A stretch of DNA of 64,000 bases from Paludibacteraceae bacterium (lineage in GTDB: Bacteria; Bacteroidota; Bacteroidia; Bacteroidales; Paludibacteraceae): the NCBI GenBank assembly GCA_017450435.1, contig JAFSTO010000043.1, forward strand, positions 43,047-107,046, in the 5' to 3' direction. The position numbers were made by a program, and so were the translations under genes. This document shows positions 17,225 through 26,484 of this stretch, piece by piece. Numbering within the stretch: the stretch's first letter is position 1; each line of letters begins with the position of its first letter. Under the pieces are notes generated by a model that saw only the letters and a list, made by a program, of their open reading frames with translations, was not told the DNA's origin and did no database searches.

Positions 17225-19753
17225 TTATTTGACGATTTTAATTGTGTTGAAGAGCTCTGTTGTTCCGTCCGGTAGTACTTTGAATGACTCAAGTAAGAGG
17301 TGCCGTTTCTTCACTGTAACTCGCGTATAGGAAGGAGCACCCGGTTGCCCGAACATGCCGGTAAAAAGGTCGAAGTAGTTGTCCACCTGATGAATGTGTT
17401 TTGAGTCTTCCATCTGCTCTCGAGTTAGCGGAGTATATCGCTTTGTGCCGCATGTAGCTCCAATGAAATAGAGCGTACCTCGGCTCACGTTGTATATGCC
17501 ACCACGTTTGCCGGTGAGGTTACTAACGGAGTCAATTGCTACTGTCTCTTGTCCGTGTATATCGTTTAGCAAAGGTTTGCGTGTGTCGGAATCTACCGGA
17601 CCGATAATCTCATAGGTGTGGTCGTGACCTTGCATGAGAAGGTCTATATGACAATCTTTCATTACCGGCAACAGTGTTTGGCGAAGTAGGGGCGTCTCTT
17701 TATCGCGCTGGTGGTCAGAACCTGAAAAAAGGTTCTTATGCACGAGCCCGAGCCTCCATTTAGTATCCTTATACAACTGTATTTGTCGTCTGAACCAGCA
17801 GCCGAGGTCGTCTGTCAGGTAGGTGGATGTTAGGGTAGAGTAACTGTAATCGCCGCGCCAAAAGTCCTGTTCGGAAAAGGCGATAAGCAGCATGTCACCA
17901 TAAACGAAGCTATAATTGATACCCGCGAACTGCGGACGAACCGTCGATGTGAGATTGAAGGATGTGTCGGTATTGAAATGATAGGTGTAGTTAAGCAACG
18001 GACTATCGTCGTGATTGCCGTCGGTAGGCACTATCGGCATCAGTTTTAAAACCGGCTTCAAAGCCTCTTCAAACCACCTCTCCCATTCCCATTCGGAGTT
18101 GTTAGCAGTACCTGTATCAACAAAATCGCCAGGGAAGACGCAGAATCGTGCGTCCCTCTCATATCGCGCCACAGCCTCTGCGCAACGACGCGCATCATCG
18201 ATATACTCTTGGTTCTGTATGTGACTGTCGGTCATATATATGAAAGAAAATTCTTTCTCTCGTTTTGCTGCTGTACGAAATTGTCGGATGTCGCTCCATG
18301 CACCGTTTTTTCCTACACGATAAGAGTATGCAGTGGCGGGTTGCAAATCTGTTGCAACAGCCTTGTGGCAGACATATCGAAAAGCAGTATGTTTGTCTAA
18401 TCCGATAGTTTTCAGCAAGCCTGATGTAGAGATGGCATAGTGTAGCGGAAGCGTTGTTTGTTCGTTGGCGTTAACTGTCAACACGTCTCCTTGCTCAAAG
18501 TCTATTTCCGATGCGTTCGCCTTGCGAACGAGTTGTACTACGCCGCCGTTAACACCTTCGTTGGTGAACCAGTTGAACGCCATACGTGAAGTAGGGTCGC
18601 CATTGATGTTGGCAACAACGCAGTAAGGCTGTGAAGCAGGAACGAGTGTAGCAGTGTCGGATAGGAGAAAAGCAATGAAAGACGGAATAGTGTAATCGGC
18701 GGAACGATAGACCTTGTCACCGATGTGTAGGTCGTAAGGGAATGTGATTATTTGTGCGGGGTAGTCTTTTCTCAGTGTCGCCGGCGGCATTGCGGCTATT
18801 TTGTGTGTCGGAGCACCAATGCTGTAGTCGGCAGCGAGCATGATATTTTCTTCGTCAGGAGTAATTGGCACTCCGGCAAAAGTGGCAGGGTCTCGGAAGT
18901 GCGGACCGTATGGGGCTTCGTTGTCAGTGGACAGCCATGGCCGACGGAAGAAGTGTTCTTCGAACCCCTCATCAGCATTACTCATGCCGGATATGCTTTC
19001 GTCTGACACATAATTAGCGGGATCAACGAAACCGTATTCGTTTCTATTACCCCACATTATGCAGTCAAATACAGAGCTCTCAGAGTGGATACCACCATAT
19101 CTGTCTCCATAGTTGTTGGCGATAGTGCATCTGAGTAGTGTTCCGTTGAAGTTCGCCACCCCTCCTGCATCCGGCCAGTAGTGTCCGGTGGCAGTGCAGT
19201 TATGAATAAGGCAATCTTCAAGCACGGCGCTGAGTGCAGAAGCCTCCGGAGCCTCGCCTTCTATCAACACACCGCCAGCCTGTTCACCGCTGCAGCCTCT
19301 GATTATACAGTGCCGCATAGTCACTTTGCCACGAAGCAAAGCCGCTCCGCCTCGCTGGTGGTGACGGGCGTTCTGAAGCACAAGATTTTCAATCAGGGTG
19401 GGAATTTTGCAGTCTTGCTCGCAAGTGATGAGTCTGGTGTTAAGTCCTTTGCCGTCAAGTACTGTCATACCTGGGTAGCAAGCAACATCTTTATGACTCG
19501 GGTTGTCGTGCCGGCAACCGCCAATGATGGTTATTCCGTCTTTTAAGACTATTCCTTCGTAATATAGCCCCTCTGCAATGAAAAGAGTGTCACCTGCCTT
19601 GCAGTTGTCTATCCCTAACATTATGCTCGATTGAGCAGTCGCCCATGAGCGACCGTCAGCACCATCAGAACCACGAGTGCTGACATACCAATTAGTAGCG
19701 GCTGCAGTTGCTACCGTAAGACAAAAGTTAAGTATGAACAGGGCTCTTTTCAT
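17225..19753 (-). CDS. Secreted calcineurin-like phosphoesterase with N-terminal beta-helix
   Basis: The protein has 842 residues with a signal peptide (MKRALFILNFCLTVATAAA). A DUF1565-like beta-helix at about 20-315 (TNWYVSTRGSDGADGRSWAT, then GGVANFNGTLLRCTIANNYG-like turns) is followed by a fibronectin-like domain. The phosphoesterase motifs are TDSHIQ near 508, PGDFVDTG, DGNHDD near 578 and MQGHDHTYE near 708. It shares its whole architecture with the gene at 11837 apart from the Ig-like domain and the C-terminal tag, which are absent here. Local duplication followed by module loss or gain is the simplest explanation. It lies behind the PfkB kinase gene with a 179-bp gap rich in CTTAGA repeats. 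Confidence 0.87.
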   Translation of the reverse strand: MKRALFILNFCLTVATAAATNWYVSTRGSDGADGRSWATAQSSIMLGIDNCKAGDTLFIAEGLYYEGIVLKDGITIIGGCRHDNPSHKDVACYPGMTVLDGKGLNTRLITCEQDCKIPTLIENLVLQNARHHQRGGAALLRGKVTMRHCIIRGCSGEQAGGVLIEGEAPEASALSAVLEDCLIHNCTATGHYWPDAGGVANFNGTLLRCTIANNYGDRYGGIHSESSVFDCIMWGNRNEYGFVDPANYVSDESISGMSNADEGFEEHFFRRPWLSTDNEAPYGPHFRDPATFAGVPITPDEENIMLAADYSIGAPTHKIAAMPPATLRKDYPAQIITFPYDLHIGDKVYRSADYTIPSFIAFLLSDTATLVPASQPYCVVANINGDPTSRMAFNWFTNEGVNGGVVQLVRKANASEIDFEQGDVLTVNANEQTTLPLHYAISTSGLLKTIGLDKHTAFRYVCHKAVATDLQPATAYSYRVGKNGAWSDIRQFRTAAKREKEFSFIYMTDSHIQNQEYIDDARRCAEAVARYERDARFCVFPGDFVDTGTANNSEWEWERWFEEALKPVLKLMPIVPTDGNHDDSPLLNYTYHFNTDTSFNLTSTVRPQFAGINYSFVYGDMLLIAFSEQDFWRGDYSYSTLTSTYLTDDLGCWFRRQIQLYKDTKWRLGLVHKNLFSGSDHQRDKETPLLRQTLLPVMKDCHIDLLMQGHDHTYEIIGPVDSDTRKPLLNDIHGQETVAIDSVSNLTGKRGGIYNVSRGTLYFIGATCGTKRYTPLTREQMEDSKHIHQVDNYFDLFTGMFGQPGAPSYTRVTVKKRHLLLESFKVLPDGTTELFNTIKIVK

Positions 19754-19932
19754 TGCAGTCTTTGTAATCTTTTCTGTACCTAAAGCGGGAAAATAGTGTT
19801 TGTGGGGGCTGTGAGGTAATGAGAGGAAAGCTCCGGGTAAGACTTGGGAATAGCTTAGAGATCTTAGATTACTTAGATGTTTTTAGAGGACACAGAAGAC
19901 TAAGAGAGCTTAGCAGACATAGAAATATTAGA
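19754..19932. repeat. CTTAGA-rich intergenic repeat stretch
   Basis: Between about 19850 and 19930 the hexamer CTTAGA and close variants recur roughly every 10-12 bases. Similar short clusters occur at 3858-3880, 20893-20938 and 39829-39846. No gene or promoter is recognised here. Confidence 0.5.
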
Positions 19933-20883
19933 TTATTGGATTGTCCAGCCGAATCGTTCTTTGCCAATACGTTCAACGTCTTCCCTTGAGGTGAAAGCCG
20001 TTGTACCTCCGGCAGCAGTGGTATTGACAGCACCTGTCATGTTGCCATATTGCTGACACAGTTCCAAAGGTTTGCCTGCCGCGAGTTGCGAAATAAAGCC
20101 GGAGTTGAAAGAGTCGCCTGCACCTATGCAGTCCACCACCCGTGTGTTAAGCAAGGCAGCCTGTAGGCGGTCGGGTTTGCCTTTCTGCAAGAGTAGCGAG
20201 CCGCGACTGCCACATTTGATAACAGCAGCGTTGGCATAAGGACGAATCTTTTCAACCGCTTCTTCCAGAGTATTGCTTCGGGTGAGGAACTTCAGTTCAG
20301 TCTCATTGGGCATAAAGACGGTGAGCATCGGCAGAATCTCCTTGTAGTCAAGTTGCCATGTCTCTTTCGGGTCCCACTGACTATCAAGTGACGTGGTGAC
20401 ACCATTCTCATTGCAGAGCATAAGAATCTTCTTTAAGTCGCGCCGTACACCGCTTTGCATGAATATAGAGGAGATGTGAATGTGCTTGGTTTTTATGAAG
20501 AGTTCCGGATTGATGTCACTGAGCGACATATAGTCCATCGCTCCCTGGTAAGTCAGATTGGCCCGGTCTTCGTCATAACTCATACAAATAGTTGCTCCTG
20601 TTGCATACTTATTTTGCCTGATAAGATAGCGTGTGTCCACGCCTTTGTTGCGGAGACTTGTTTCTACGAGGTCACCAAAACTGTCGTTGCCGATCATCCC
20701 GCAGAATGCAACACGCGAGCCGAGCGCAGCGGCATTCGCGGCAAAAATAGCGGTACTACTACCTAAGGTGAGGGTCATTTCGCCGGCAAACTTCTCTTTA
20801 CCTATTTCCGGCTGACCTTCAATCTGATTGAGGATAAGGTCAACGTTAAGTTCGCCGAGGGCTACTATATCAAATTCTTTCAT
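19933..20883 (-). CDS. PfkB-family (ribokinase-like) carbohydrate kinase
   Basis: The protein has 316 residues, normal for the family. The N-terminal signature VALGELNVDLI, the glycine-rich substrate-binding stretch and the C-terminal GAGDSFNSGF with the catalytic Asp are all present. Members phosphorylate fructose, ribose, tagatose-6-phosphate and related sugars with ATP in the cytoplasm. Placement with AgaS-like and GatZ-like genes makes tagatose-6-phosphate kinase, or a kinase for galactosamine or GalNAc, the leading options; the sequence alone cannot choose. It lies 49 bp behind the esterase gene in the same leftward run. Confidence 0.9.
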   Translation of the reverse strand: MKEFDIVALGELNVDLILNQIEGQPEIGKEKFAGEMTLTLGSSTAIFAANAAALGSRVAFCGMIGNDSFGDLVETSLRNKGVDTRYLIRQNKYATGATICMSYDEDRANLTYQGAMDYMSLSDINPELFIKTKHIHISSIFMQSGVRRDLKKILMLCNENGVTTSLDSQWDPKETWQLDYKEILPMLTVFMPNETELKFLTRSNTLEEAVEKIRPYANAAVIKCGSRGSLLLQKGKPDRLQAALLNTRVVDCIGAGDSFNSGFISQLAAGKPLELCQQYGNMTGAVNTTAAGGTTAFTSREDVERIGKERFGWTIQ

Positions 20884-20932
20884 GGTGTGTGGTGTTTTAG
20901 AGGATTTAGATTTTATAGGGGACTTAGAGTGT

Positions 20933-22315
20933 TTAGAGTCTGTTTTTGAAGAACGTCATTATCATGCCGAACCAGTTGGAGGGGTAGGCATGTTGCATTT
21001 CCGGATAGAAATGGTATTCCTTGTCGGTTGACTGAAGATTATTGTATGGTGCAATGTTTGTATGCGGCGGACAAGTACCGTCTTGCAATCCGCTGGTGGC
21101 CAACACGGCACATGAGATACGTGTTGCAAGGTTCTTTGTGTCGAAATAGGAAAGAAATGCGTACATCTGTTCATCGGTCATCGAACCTTGATTTGCCTTA
21201 GCTGTTTCAGCGGGCCAGCCAACAATCTTGAAATAGTCGGGAAAATCGCCGAGGAAAGCGACATTTGGCGCAATAGCCGTAAACGGATAGTCGCTGAGCG
21301 CAGCAGCAGCGTAGCACAGTGCCCCGCCTTGACTGGATCCTTCAGCAAAAAGCTTATCCATGTTGCTAGTCTCACGTGTTGCCATAAACCGAATAGCTTG
21401 TACGCAGTCCATGAATGCTCCGCGGTAGTAATAGCTGTCTTTATCACCGAAATGATATGCAAACCAGTCTCCATATATATTGTCGCAATCTTCAGTTATT
21501 CCCGGGTTGTTGGTTGATGCCGGTCGATTGTTAAGATATTGTCCGCGATGCGAGAGATAGAACTCTGCAAACTGCGAAGAACTACCTCCGGAAGGACATT
21601 CGCACCGGCTTGTGCTGCCTTGAGTGTCGTAGCCGTAGAAATGGAAAATCACAGGGTGTTTGCCGCCGTCTTGCGGTTCGCAATAATAGCCTCTTATGGT
21701 AACAGGCTCTCCTGTCAGTCCGTCCGGAACAGACTGCATCTCTACAAGATACACTTTGCGTGCGGCACTACTCTGTGATGTTATTTCCGTCAGTGTGGCA
21801 TTCATTTCAACCTCTTTGAGCTGCTGTTTTGCCGTATTCCAAAAGTCATCGTAGTCCGTCTGCTTGTCGGGTGCCGAAACGATGTCAAACGGGTCGATAC
21901 CAAAGTAGAATGCTCTTACATTCTTATCGTTGACGAAGCATGTGGCACGATAGAACCCCGGTGCAAGATTCTCTTCTGTTGTGACAATAATGTCTTTTGA
22001 ACCTTTTGCCGGCACCTCGTCGGTAAGAGAGACTGTAGTTACAGCTTTTTTCGTATCAGTACTGAAACGAACCTCCACCTCGGCTTTCATTGCAACACTG
22101 TTATGATTAACAGCGTGAATGGTAATCTGAGGTTTGTTGCTGTAAATCCAGTCGTTGGTAACAGGTACCGTAAGAGTCAGCGGACTAAGGTCCGCCGGCT
22201 CTACGGTTTGTTCTTGAGGATTAGGTTCTTCTTGCGGAGAAGGTCCGTTACAGCCGCCAAAAGCAATAAGGTTGAGCGGCAGCAAAAATGACAATATCTG
22301 AAGTTTGATTTTCAT
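20933..22315 (-). CDS. Acetylxylan-esterase-like alpha/beta hydrolase lipoprotein
   Basis: The protein has 460 residues. The lipoprotein signal ends in IAFGGCNG. An N-terminal beta-sandwich (about 40-145) precedes an AXE1-type alpha/beta hydrolase. This has HFYGYD (oxyanion region), a nucleophile Ser in AEGSSQGGALC, an Asp in TSGLQDGTCPPHTN and a His in EMQHAYPSN, giving a complete triad. The family removes acetyl groups from sugars, including xylo-oligosaccharides and cephalosporin C. Between amino-sugar genes it may deacetylate O-acetylated glycans outside the cell (inference). Spacing to both neighbours is about 50 bp. Confidence 0.85.
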   Translation of the reverse strand: MKIKLQILSFLLPLNLIAFGGCNGPSPQEEPNPQEQTVEPADLSPLTLTVPVTNDWIYSNKPQITIHAVNHNSVAMKAEVEVRFSTDTKKAVTTVSLTDEVPAKGSKDIIVTTEENLAPGFYRATCFVNDKNVRAFYFGIDPFDIVSAPDKQTDYDDFWNTAKQQLKEVEMNATLTEITSQSSAARKVYLVEMQSVPDGLTGEPVTIRGYYCEPQDGGKHPVIFHFYGYDTQGSTSRCECPSGGSSSQFAEFYLSHRGQYLNNRPASTNNPGITEDCDNIYGDWFAYHFGDKDSYYYRGAFMDCVQAIRFMATRETSNMDKLFAEGSSQGGALCYAAAALSDYPFTAIAPNVAFLGDFPDYFKIVGWPAETAKANQGSMTDEQMYAFLSYFDTKNLATRISCAVLATSGLQDGTCPPHTNIAPYNNLQSTDKEYHFYPEMQHAYPSNWFGMIMTFFKNRL

Positions 22316-22370
22316 GGTTAAATTCGGTAGGATAAAATCGAAAAAAACGGATGGAATCAGAATTATCGGA

Positions 22371-23600
22371 TTACTTTAAGTAGTCGTTAAGGTTGACAAT
22401 GTTAAATGCGTTGTAATACTTATCCATATTGTGCTCAATTCGCATCAGAACCACTTCTTCTGCTTGTATGCCGAGCCTGTTTAGATTATCATACAACATT
22501 TGTCGTGCCACCAAAGCCTCCGGTTTCTGCCAAATATACCGACAGCCTGTTTTGACGAGCCATAATTGTCGTTCCGGCGTGCACTCACTCAAGTCTTTGC
22601 CAACCTCATCGCCATGTAGCCATTTTTTCCAGCGGTTAGACTCATATACACACTGCCATAGCACTTTGGTCATATTGCTGAGTTGAGCCACTTTTCCTTC
22701 AGCGTGTAGTCGTTTCTCCTCTTCTTCCAATTCAGCCAGAGCGTCATATTCGTTCATGGTAAACTCCGGACCGACATTAGCGGCTCCCATTCCTGCTTTC
22801 GGATAGTCCTCCGGGTTGTCCACGTCGTCAGAGTAGTGTCCTTTGATATAGCTGCCATAAGGCCGTACCTTAGCCGTCAGTTTGCGAGCGACATCGGCAT
22901 CGAAGAAAGTGGTGTGGAGGTCAGTACCTACCTTTCCAACGATAAAACATGGCCAAACATCATCCAATCCCACTTCATGGAGTCCGGCCTTTAGTCCTTC
23001 AAGGAAAGTGTCGAATGTCTTTTCGTCAGCCAGTCCGCCGTGCACTTCTTCCGTGCCGACCTCATAAGAGATAGGCGGCAAGCCTTGTGCTTTACGGAAG
23101 TTTTCAGCATGCAGGATGAGTTCTACAGTACGTTTTACCACTACATGTATGTCGATTATCTGTCCTTTAGGAAGGAATATATCCACCGTCGGGTCAACGT
23201 GAATAAGGTCGTATCCTGCAAGAATAGCAGCTTCGTAGCTCTTCTTCACGCCATTCATAGCACGCTCGGTGTCCCAACGTTCAATTGACTGCTTGTCTTT
23301 GAGCCATGGTCCTCCGTGGTCAATAGCAACAACATACGGACCGGTATAGTGCACAGCAGCAGCTTCGCGAGCAAGAATCTTTGTAAACTCCTCTTGTGTC
23401 ATACCGGTGTATCCGCCATCACAATCAACCTGATTAAGAGTGGTGGCGAAATAAATCGGAGCATTGTTCCGCTTAGCAGCGCGAAACGATGCTTTTATAA
23501 CCGACAACGAGTTGGGGCAGGCGGCAAACAAAGTGCGAGGAACCCCTGTTTTCTCCTTCAGTTCCTCCATTACGCGGAGGATGTTCTCAGTTTTTTTCAT
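22371..23600 (-). CDS. gatZ: GatZ/KbaZ-like tagatose-bisphosphate aldolase-family protein
   Basis: The protein has 409 residues, close to E. coli GatZ/KbaZ. Family landmarks include TLFAACPNSLSVIKASFRAA near the start, ATTLNQVDCDGGYTGMT, VVAIDHGGPW, LIHVDPTVD and YEVGTEEVHGGL; the His and Glu residues fit a metal site of a class II aldolase-like barrel. In enteric bacteria this protein supports the catalytic GatY/KbaY aldolase, but no such gene is present in this window. I recall family members reported as tagatose-6-phosphate/fructose-6-phosphate 4-epimerases, which would let this protein act alone. It follows the AgaS-like gene by 49 bp. Confidence 0.88.
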   Translation of the reverse strand: MKKTENILRVMEELKEKTGVPRTLFAACPNSLSVIKASFRAAKRNNAPIYFATTLNQVDCDGGYTGMTQEEFTKILAREAAAVHYTGPYVVAIDHGGPWLKDKQSIERWDTERAMNGVKKSYEAAILAGYDLIHVDPTVDIFLPKGQIIDIHVVVKRTVELILHAENFRKAQGLPPISYEVGTEEVHGGLADEKTFDTFLEGLKAGLHEVGLDDVWPCFIVGKVGTDLHTTFFDADVARKLTAKVRPYGSYIKGHYSDDVDNPEDYPKAGMGAANVGPEFTMNEYDALAELEEEEKRLHAEGKVAQLSNMTKVLWQCVYESNRWKKWLHGDEVGKDLSECTPERQLWLVKTGCRYIWQKPEALVARQMLYDNLNRLGIQAEEVVLMRIEHNMDKYYNAFNIVNLNDYLK

Positions 23601-23649
23601 AATAGTATTTTGTTTTAACTATGTGACAGTTTTGTTAGAGTGGGTGTTT

Positions 23650-24768
23650 TTATTCGTATATAGTAACCCCTTCCACCACACGATGAATATTCCCGCTGAC
23701 AGACGGTGCATCCGGGTTCAGTCCGTGTGCGAGAGAGGCGTAGTATCCGAGTAGTTGTCCGACAAGCACGTATGGTACGATGCCATAGAAGTCGGTTTCT
23801 GCCTTGCAATATGGCATTTTAACCACGAGGTCAGCTTTTACCTCCGGCAGACCCGGGTCCTTGCCGCTGATAACCAACACTTGTGCAACTGGTTTGTTGT
23901 TGCTGTCAACCTGCCTGACGAGGTCACGCTCATAGCGCAAGACCTTTTCTTCGTCAGTCATAAGATACACAACAATCGATTTGTCGTTAACCACAGCTTT
24001 AGGTCCGTGTCGGAAACCGAGGAAAGAATCGAACTTGCAGACCACGCCTCCATCGGTCAGCTCCTGCAGTTTGAGGTGGCACTCTTCAGCAATGCCTTTT
24101 AGAGCTCCGGAGCCGAGGAATACACCTCTTTCAAACGTCCGCTCGGCTATCTTGCGAAGGCGGTCTTCGTATTCAGAAATGACAAATTCGGCGTTTTTAA
24201 CGGACTTTTCTATCATTTGTTCATCGCTTTCCAAATTGTCGATATGACTAAGCATCATACATGTAAGAAGCATGGTGGAGAAGCTGCTTGTCATGGCAAG
24301 AGACTTGTCGTCGGTCTCCTCAGGGAGTAGCAGAAGAAGGATGTTATCCTTACCGCTTTCGGCAGCCAGTTTGCCGTTTTTGTTGCACGTTATATATATG
24401 TGTGCAATGTTTTTGCACAGTTTGTTGGCGATATTCACAGCCCCTACACTCTCCGGGCTGTTACCTGAGCGTGCAAAACTGATGAGTAGCAATGGTCGTT
24501 CAGAATCGAGCAAATACTCTGCATGAGTAATGAGATCGGTTGTCGGCACAGCTCGTACACTGGTCCATATACCACGCATTACCGGCTCGATGGCGTCACC
24601 AATAAAGGCAGATGTTCCGGCACCTGTCAGAACGATGTCGGTCTGAGGGGTGAGATACTTGTGCATGAAAGCACTAATCTCTGCTTTGTGTTCGAGCAGA
24701 GCATGATACTCCTTGCGCCACATCGCAGGCTGCTGATGAATCTCGTTGTAAGTGAAGTGAGTGTTCAT
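23650..24768 (-). CDS. agaS: AgaS-like SIS-domain sugar isomerase/deaminase
   Basis: The protein has 372 residues from the ATG at 24768; an in-frame TTG eight codons upstream is less likely. Two SIS domains are visible: the first around VLTGAGTSAFIG and LLISFARSGNSPESV, the second around VFLGSGALKGIAEE with the catalytic-type LQELTDGGV...FRHGPKAVV. This order and length match AgaS, which converts galactosamine-6-phosphate to tagatose-6-phosphate with release of ammonia. It heads the leftward operon and has a promoter matching that of the amidohydrolase gene. The GlmS-like C-terminal half alone would be a weaker explanation. Confidence 0.9.
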   Translation of the reverse strand: MNTHFTYNEIHQQPAMWRKEYHALLEHKAEISAFMHKYLTPQTDIVLTGAGTSAFIGDAIEPVMRGIWTSVRAVPTTDLITHAEYLLDSERPLLLISFARSGNSPESVGAVNIANKLCKNIAHIYITCNKNGKLAAESGKDNILLLLLPEETDDKSLAMTSSFSTMLLTCMMLSHIDNLESDEQMIEKSVKNAEFVISEYEDRLRKIAERTFERGVFLGSGALKGIAEECHLKLQELTDGGVVCKFDSFLGFRHGPKAVVNDKSIVVYLMTDEEKVLRYERDLVRQVDSNNKPVAQVLVISGKDPGLPEVKADLVVKMPYCKAETDFYGIVPYVLVGQLLGYYASLAHGLNPDAPSVSGNIHRVVEGVTIYE

Positions 24769-24841
24769 ATTCGTTGATTTTAGTTGTTTCAAATGGTTAT
24801 TAATAAGATTCAGTAAAGGTCAAAACCTTATAATTCGATTG

Positions 24842-25001
24842 CAAAATTACAATATTTAAATTGCGTTTCGAAAGTTTCATATATGCTTTATAGCATATTT
24901 TGATAAAAATGGTTCTAACACGCTGATTATATAATAATTATTTTTTTTAAAATATTTAGTTTTATTCTTTCGTAACCTTTCGAAAACGATTTCGGAACGT
25001 A
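24842..25001 (-). promoter_or_regulatory. AgaS-operon control region, homologous to the DeoR/amidohydrolase region
   Basis: Reading leftward, the -7 box TAATTTTG is at 24849-24842. A perfect ATATGCT...AGCATAT dyad lies at 24881-24898, within a 23-base element shared with 5184-5206. TTTCGTAA and TTTCGAAA boxes start at 24968. Distances from -7 box to dyad (39) and dyad to TTTCG boxes (87) are identical to those at 5145-5303. Confidence 0.8.
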
Positions 25002-25043
25002 GTAAATGACGAGCGTTAATAAACAAGAAACATAGAATACAAT

Positions 25044-25078
25044 TAACCGCTATTTGAATGGTGTTCAAACAGCGGTTA
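25044..25078 (-). terminator. Hairpin behind glyA
   Basis: Fifteen-base arms TAACCGCTATTTGAA and TTCAAACAGCGGTTA (one mismatch) surround TGGTG, 23 bp behind the glyA stop. There is no U-run in the leftward direction, so the terminator role is tentative. Confidence 0.5.
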
Positions 25079-25100
25079 AATGGTATTAAATTAAATCATA

Positions 25101-26381
25101 TTACCATGCAAAAAGCGGTCGGTCTTGCATCATACGGTTGACTTCAGCTTTTACCTGAGCAATAACAGCGTCAGAATTATGCGAGAGCAAAACCCGGTCG
25201 ATGAGTTCAACGATTAGCGTCATGTCGTTTTCAGTCAGTCCTCGTGTTGTTATGGCCGGAGTGCCGAAACGGAGGCCGGATGTTTGGAACGGACTACGGC
25301 TATCGAACGGAACCATGTTTTTGTTTGTAGTTATGTCAGCGGCAACGAGGGCTTTCTCCGCCTCTTTGCCTGTCAGTTCCGGCAGTTTTGTTCGCAGGTC
25401 AAGCAGCATACAATGGTTGTCGGTACCACCGGAGATAATTTTATACCCCTTGTCGATAAAAGCTTGCGCCATTGTTGCAGCATTCTTCTTCACTTGCTCT
25501 TGGTAAAGCTTGAATTGCGGTTGCAGTGCTTCTCCGAAAGCTACGGCTTTGGCAGCGATAACATGCTCTAACGGTCCGCCTTGCGTGCCTGGAAAGACGG
25601 CAGAATCGAGTAGTGAAGACATCATCTTGATCTCGCCCTTCGGCGTGGTTTTTCCCCAAGGGTTCGGAAAATCTTTTCCCATCAGAATAACACCTCCACG
25701 TGGTCCGCGTAGTGTTTTGTGTGTTGTGGAGGTGACGATATGAGCATATTTAAGCGGGTTGTCCAAAAGTCCGGCAGCGATGAGTCCTGCCGGATGAGCC
25801 ATATCAACCATAAATATAGCACCTATTTCGTCCGCCACCCGGCGAATCCGTGCGTAGTCCCATTCGCGGCTATATGCACTTGCTCCTGCGATGATGATTT
25901 TAGGCCTCTCAGCCAGTGCACGTTCTTGCAGCTGCTCATAATCAACCCGTCCGTCTTCCTCGCGAACGTTGTATTCGAGCGCGTGGAACATTATTCCCGA
26001 GAAATTCACCGGAGACCCGTGCGAAAGGTGTCCTCCGTGTGAGAGATTCAGTCCGAGGAACTTATCGCCGGCTTTAAGACACGCCATGAATACAGCCATG
26101 TTGGCCTGTGCTCCGGAGTGTGGCTGTACGTTGACATACTCAGCGCCATATAGCTGTTTGAGTCGCTGTCGTGCCAATTCCTCTACTTTATCGACCACCT
26201 CACATCCTCCATAGTAGCGTTTGCCGGGGTAACCTTCAGCATATTTGTTAGTAAGAACACTGCCCATTGCGGACATAACATCCTCTGAAACAAAGTTTTC
26301 TGAGGCGATGAGTTCAATTCCCCTACGCTGACGGTCACGCTCTTGAGAAATGAGGTTGAAAAGCAGGTCATCGTGTTGCAT
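25101..26381 (-). CDS. glyA: Serine hydroxymethyltransferase
   Basis: The protein has 426 residues, normal length. The PLP lysine lies in [49 protein letters not shown] and VDMAHPAGL are diagnostic. The enzyme interconverts serine and glycine with transfer of a one-carbon unit to tetrahydrofolate in the cytoplasm. The gene has its own promoter, which overlaps that of the divergent GH3-type cassette. Glycine supply could link it to acyl-amide formation next door (inference). No unusual residues are seen. Confidence 0.98.
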   Translation of the reverse strand: MQHDDLLFNLISQERDRQRRGIELIASENFVSEDVMSAMGSVLTNKYAEGYPGKRYYGGCEVVDKVEELARQRLKQLYGAEYVNVQPHSGAQANMAVFMACLKAGDKFLGLNLSHGGHLSHGSPVNFSGIMFHALEYNVREEDGRVDYEQLQERALAERPKIIIAGASAYSREWDYARIRRVADEIGAIFMVDMAHPAGLIAAGLLDNPLKYAHIVTSTTHKTLRGPRGGVILMGKDFPNPWGKTTPKGEIKMMSSLLDSAVFPGTQGGPLEHVIAAKAVAFGEALQPQFKLYQEQVKKNAATMAQAFIDKGYKIISGGTDNHCMLLDLRTKLPELTGKEAEKALVAADITTNKNMVPFDSRSPFQTSGLRFGTPAITTRGLTENDMTLIVELIDRVLLSHNSDAVIAQVKAEVNRMMQDRPLFAW

Positions 26382-26429
26382 AGTATAAATATTTAGAGGT
26401 GAAATAATAAAAATCAGTTATTTTTTTCA

Positions 26430-26477
26430 CAAAATTACAATAAAATTTTGACACACCAAAATTTTTTAATATCTTTG
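26430..26477. promoter_or_regulatory. Overlapping divergent promoters of glyA and the GH3-type cassette
   Basis: Leftward: TTTG at 26460-26457, 19-bp spacer, TAATTTTG at 26437-26430. Rightward: TTTG at 26447-26450, 19-bp spacer, TATCTTTG at 26470-26477. Each -33 box lies inside the spacer of the other promoter, so simultaneous occupancy by two polymerases looks impossible. Confidence 0.85.
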
Positions 26478-26484
26478 CTAAAAT

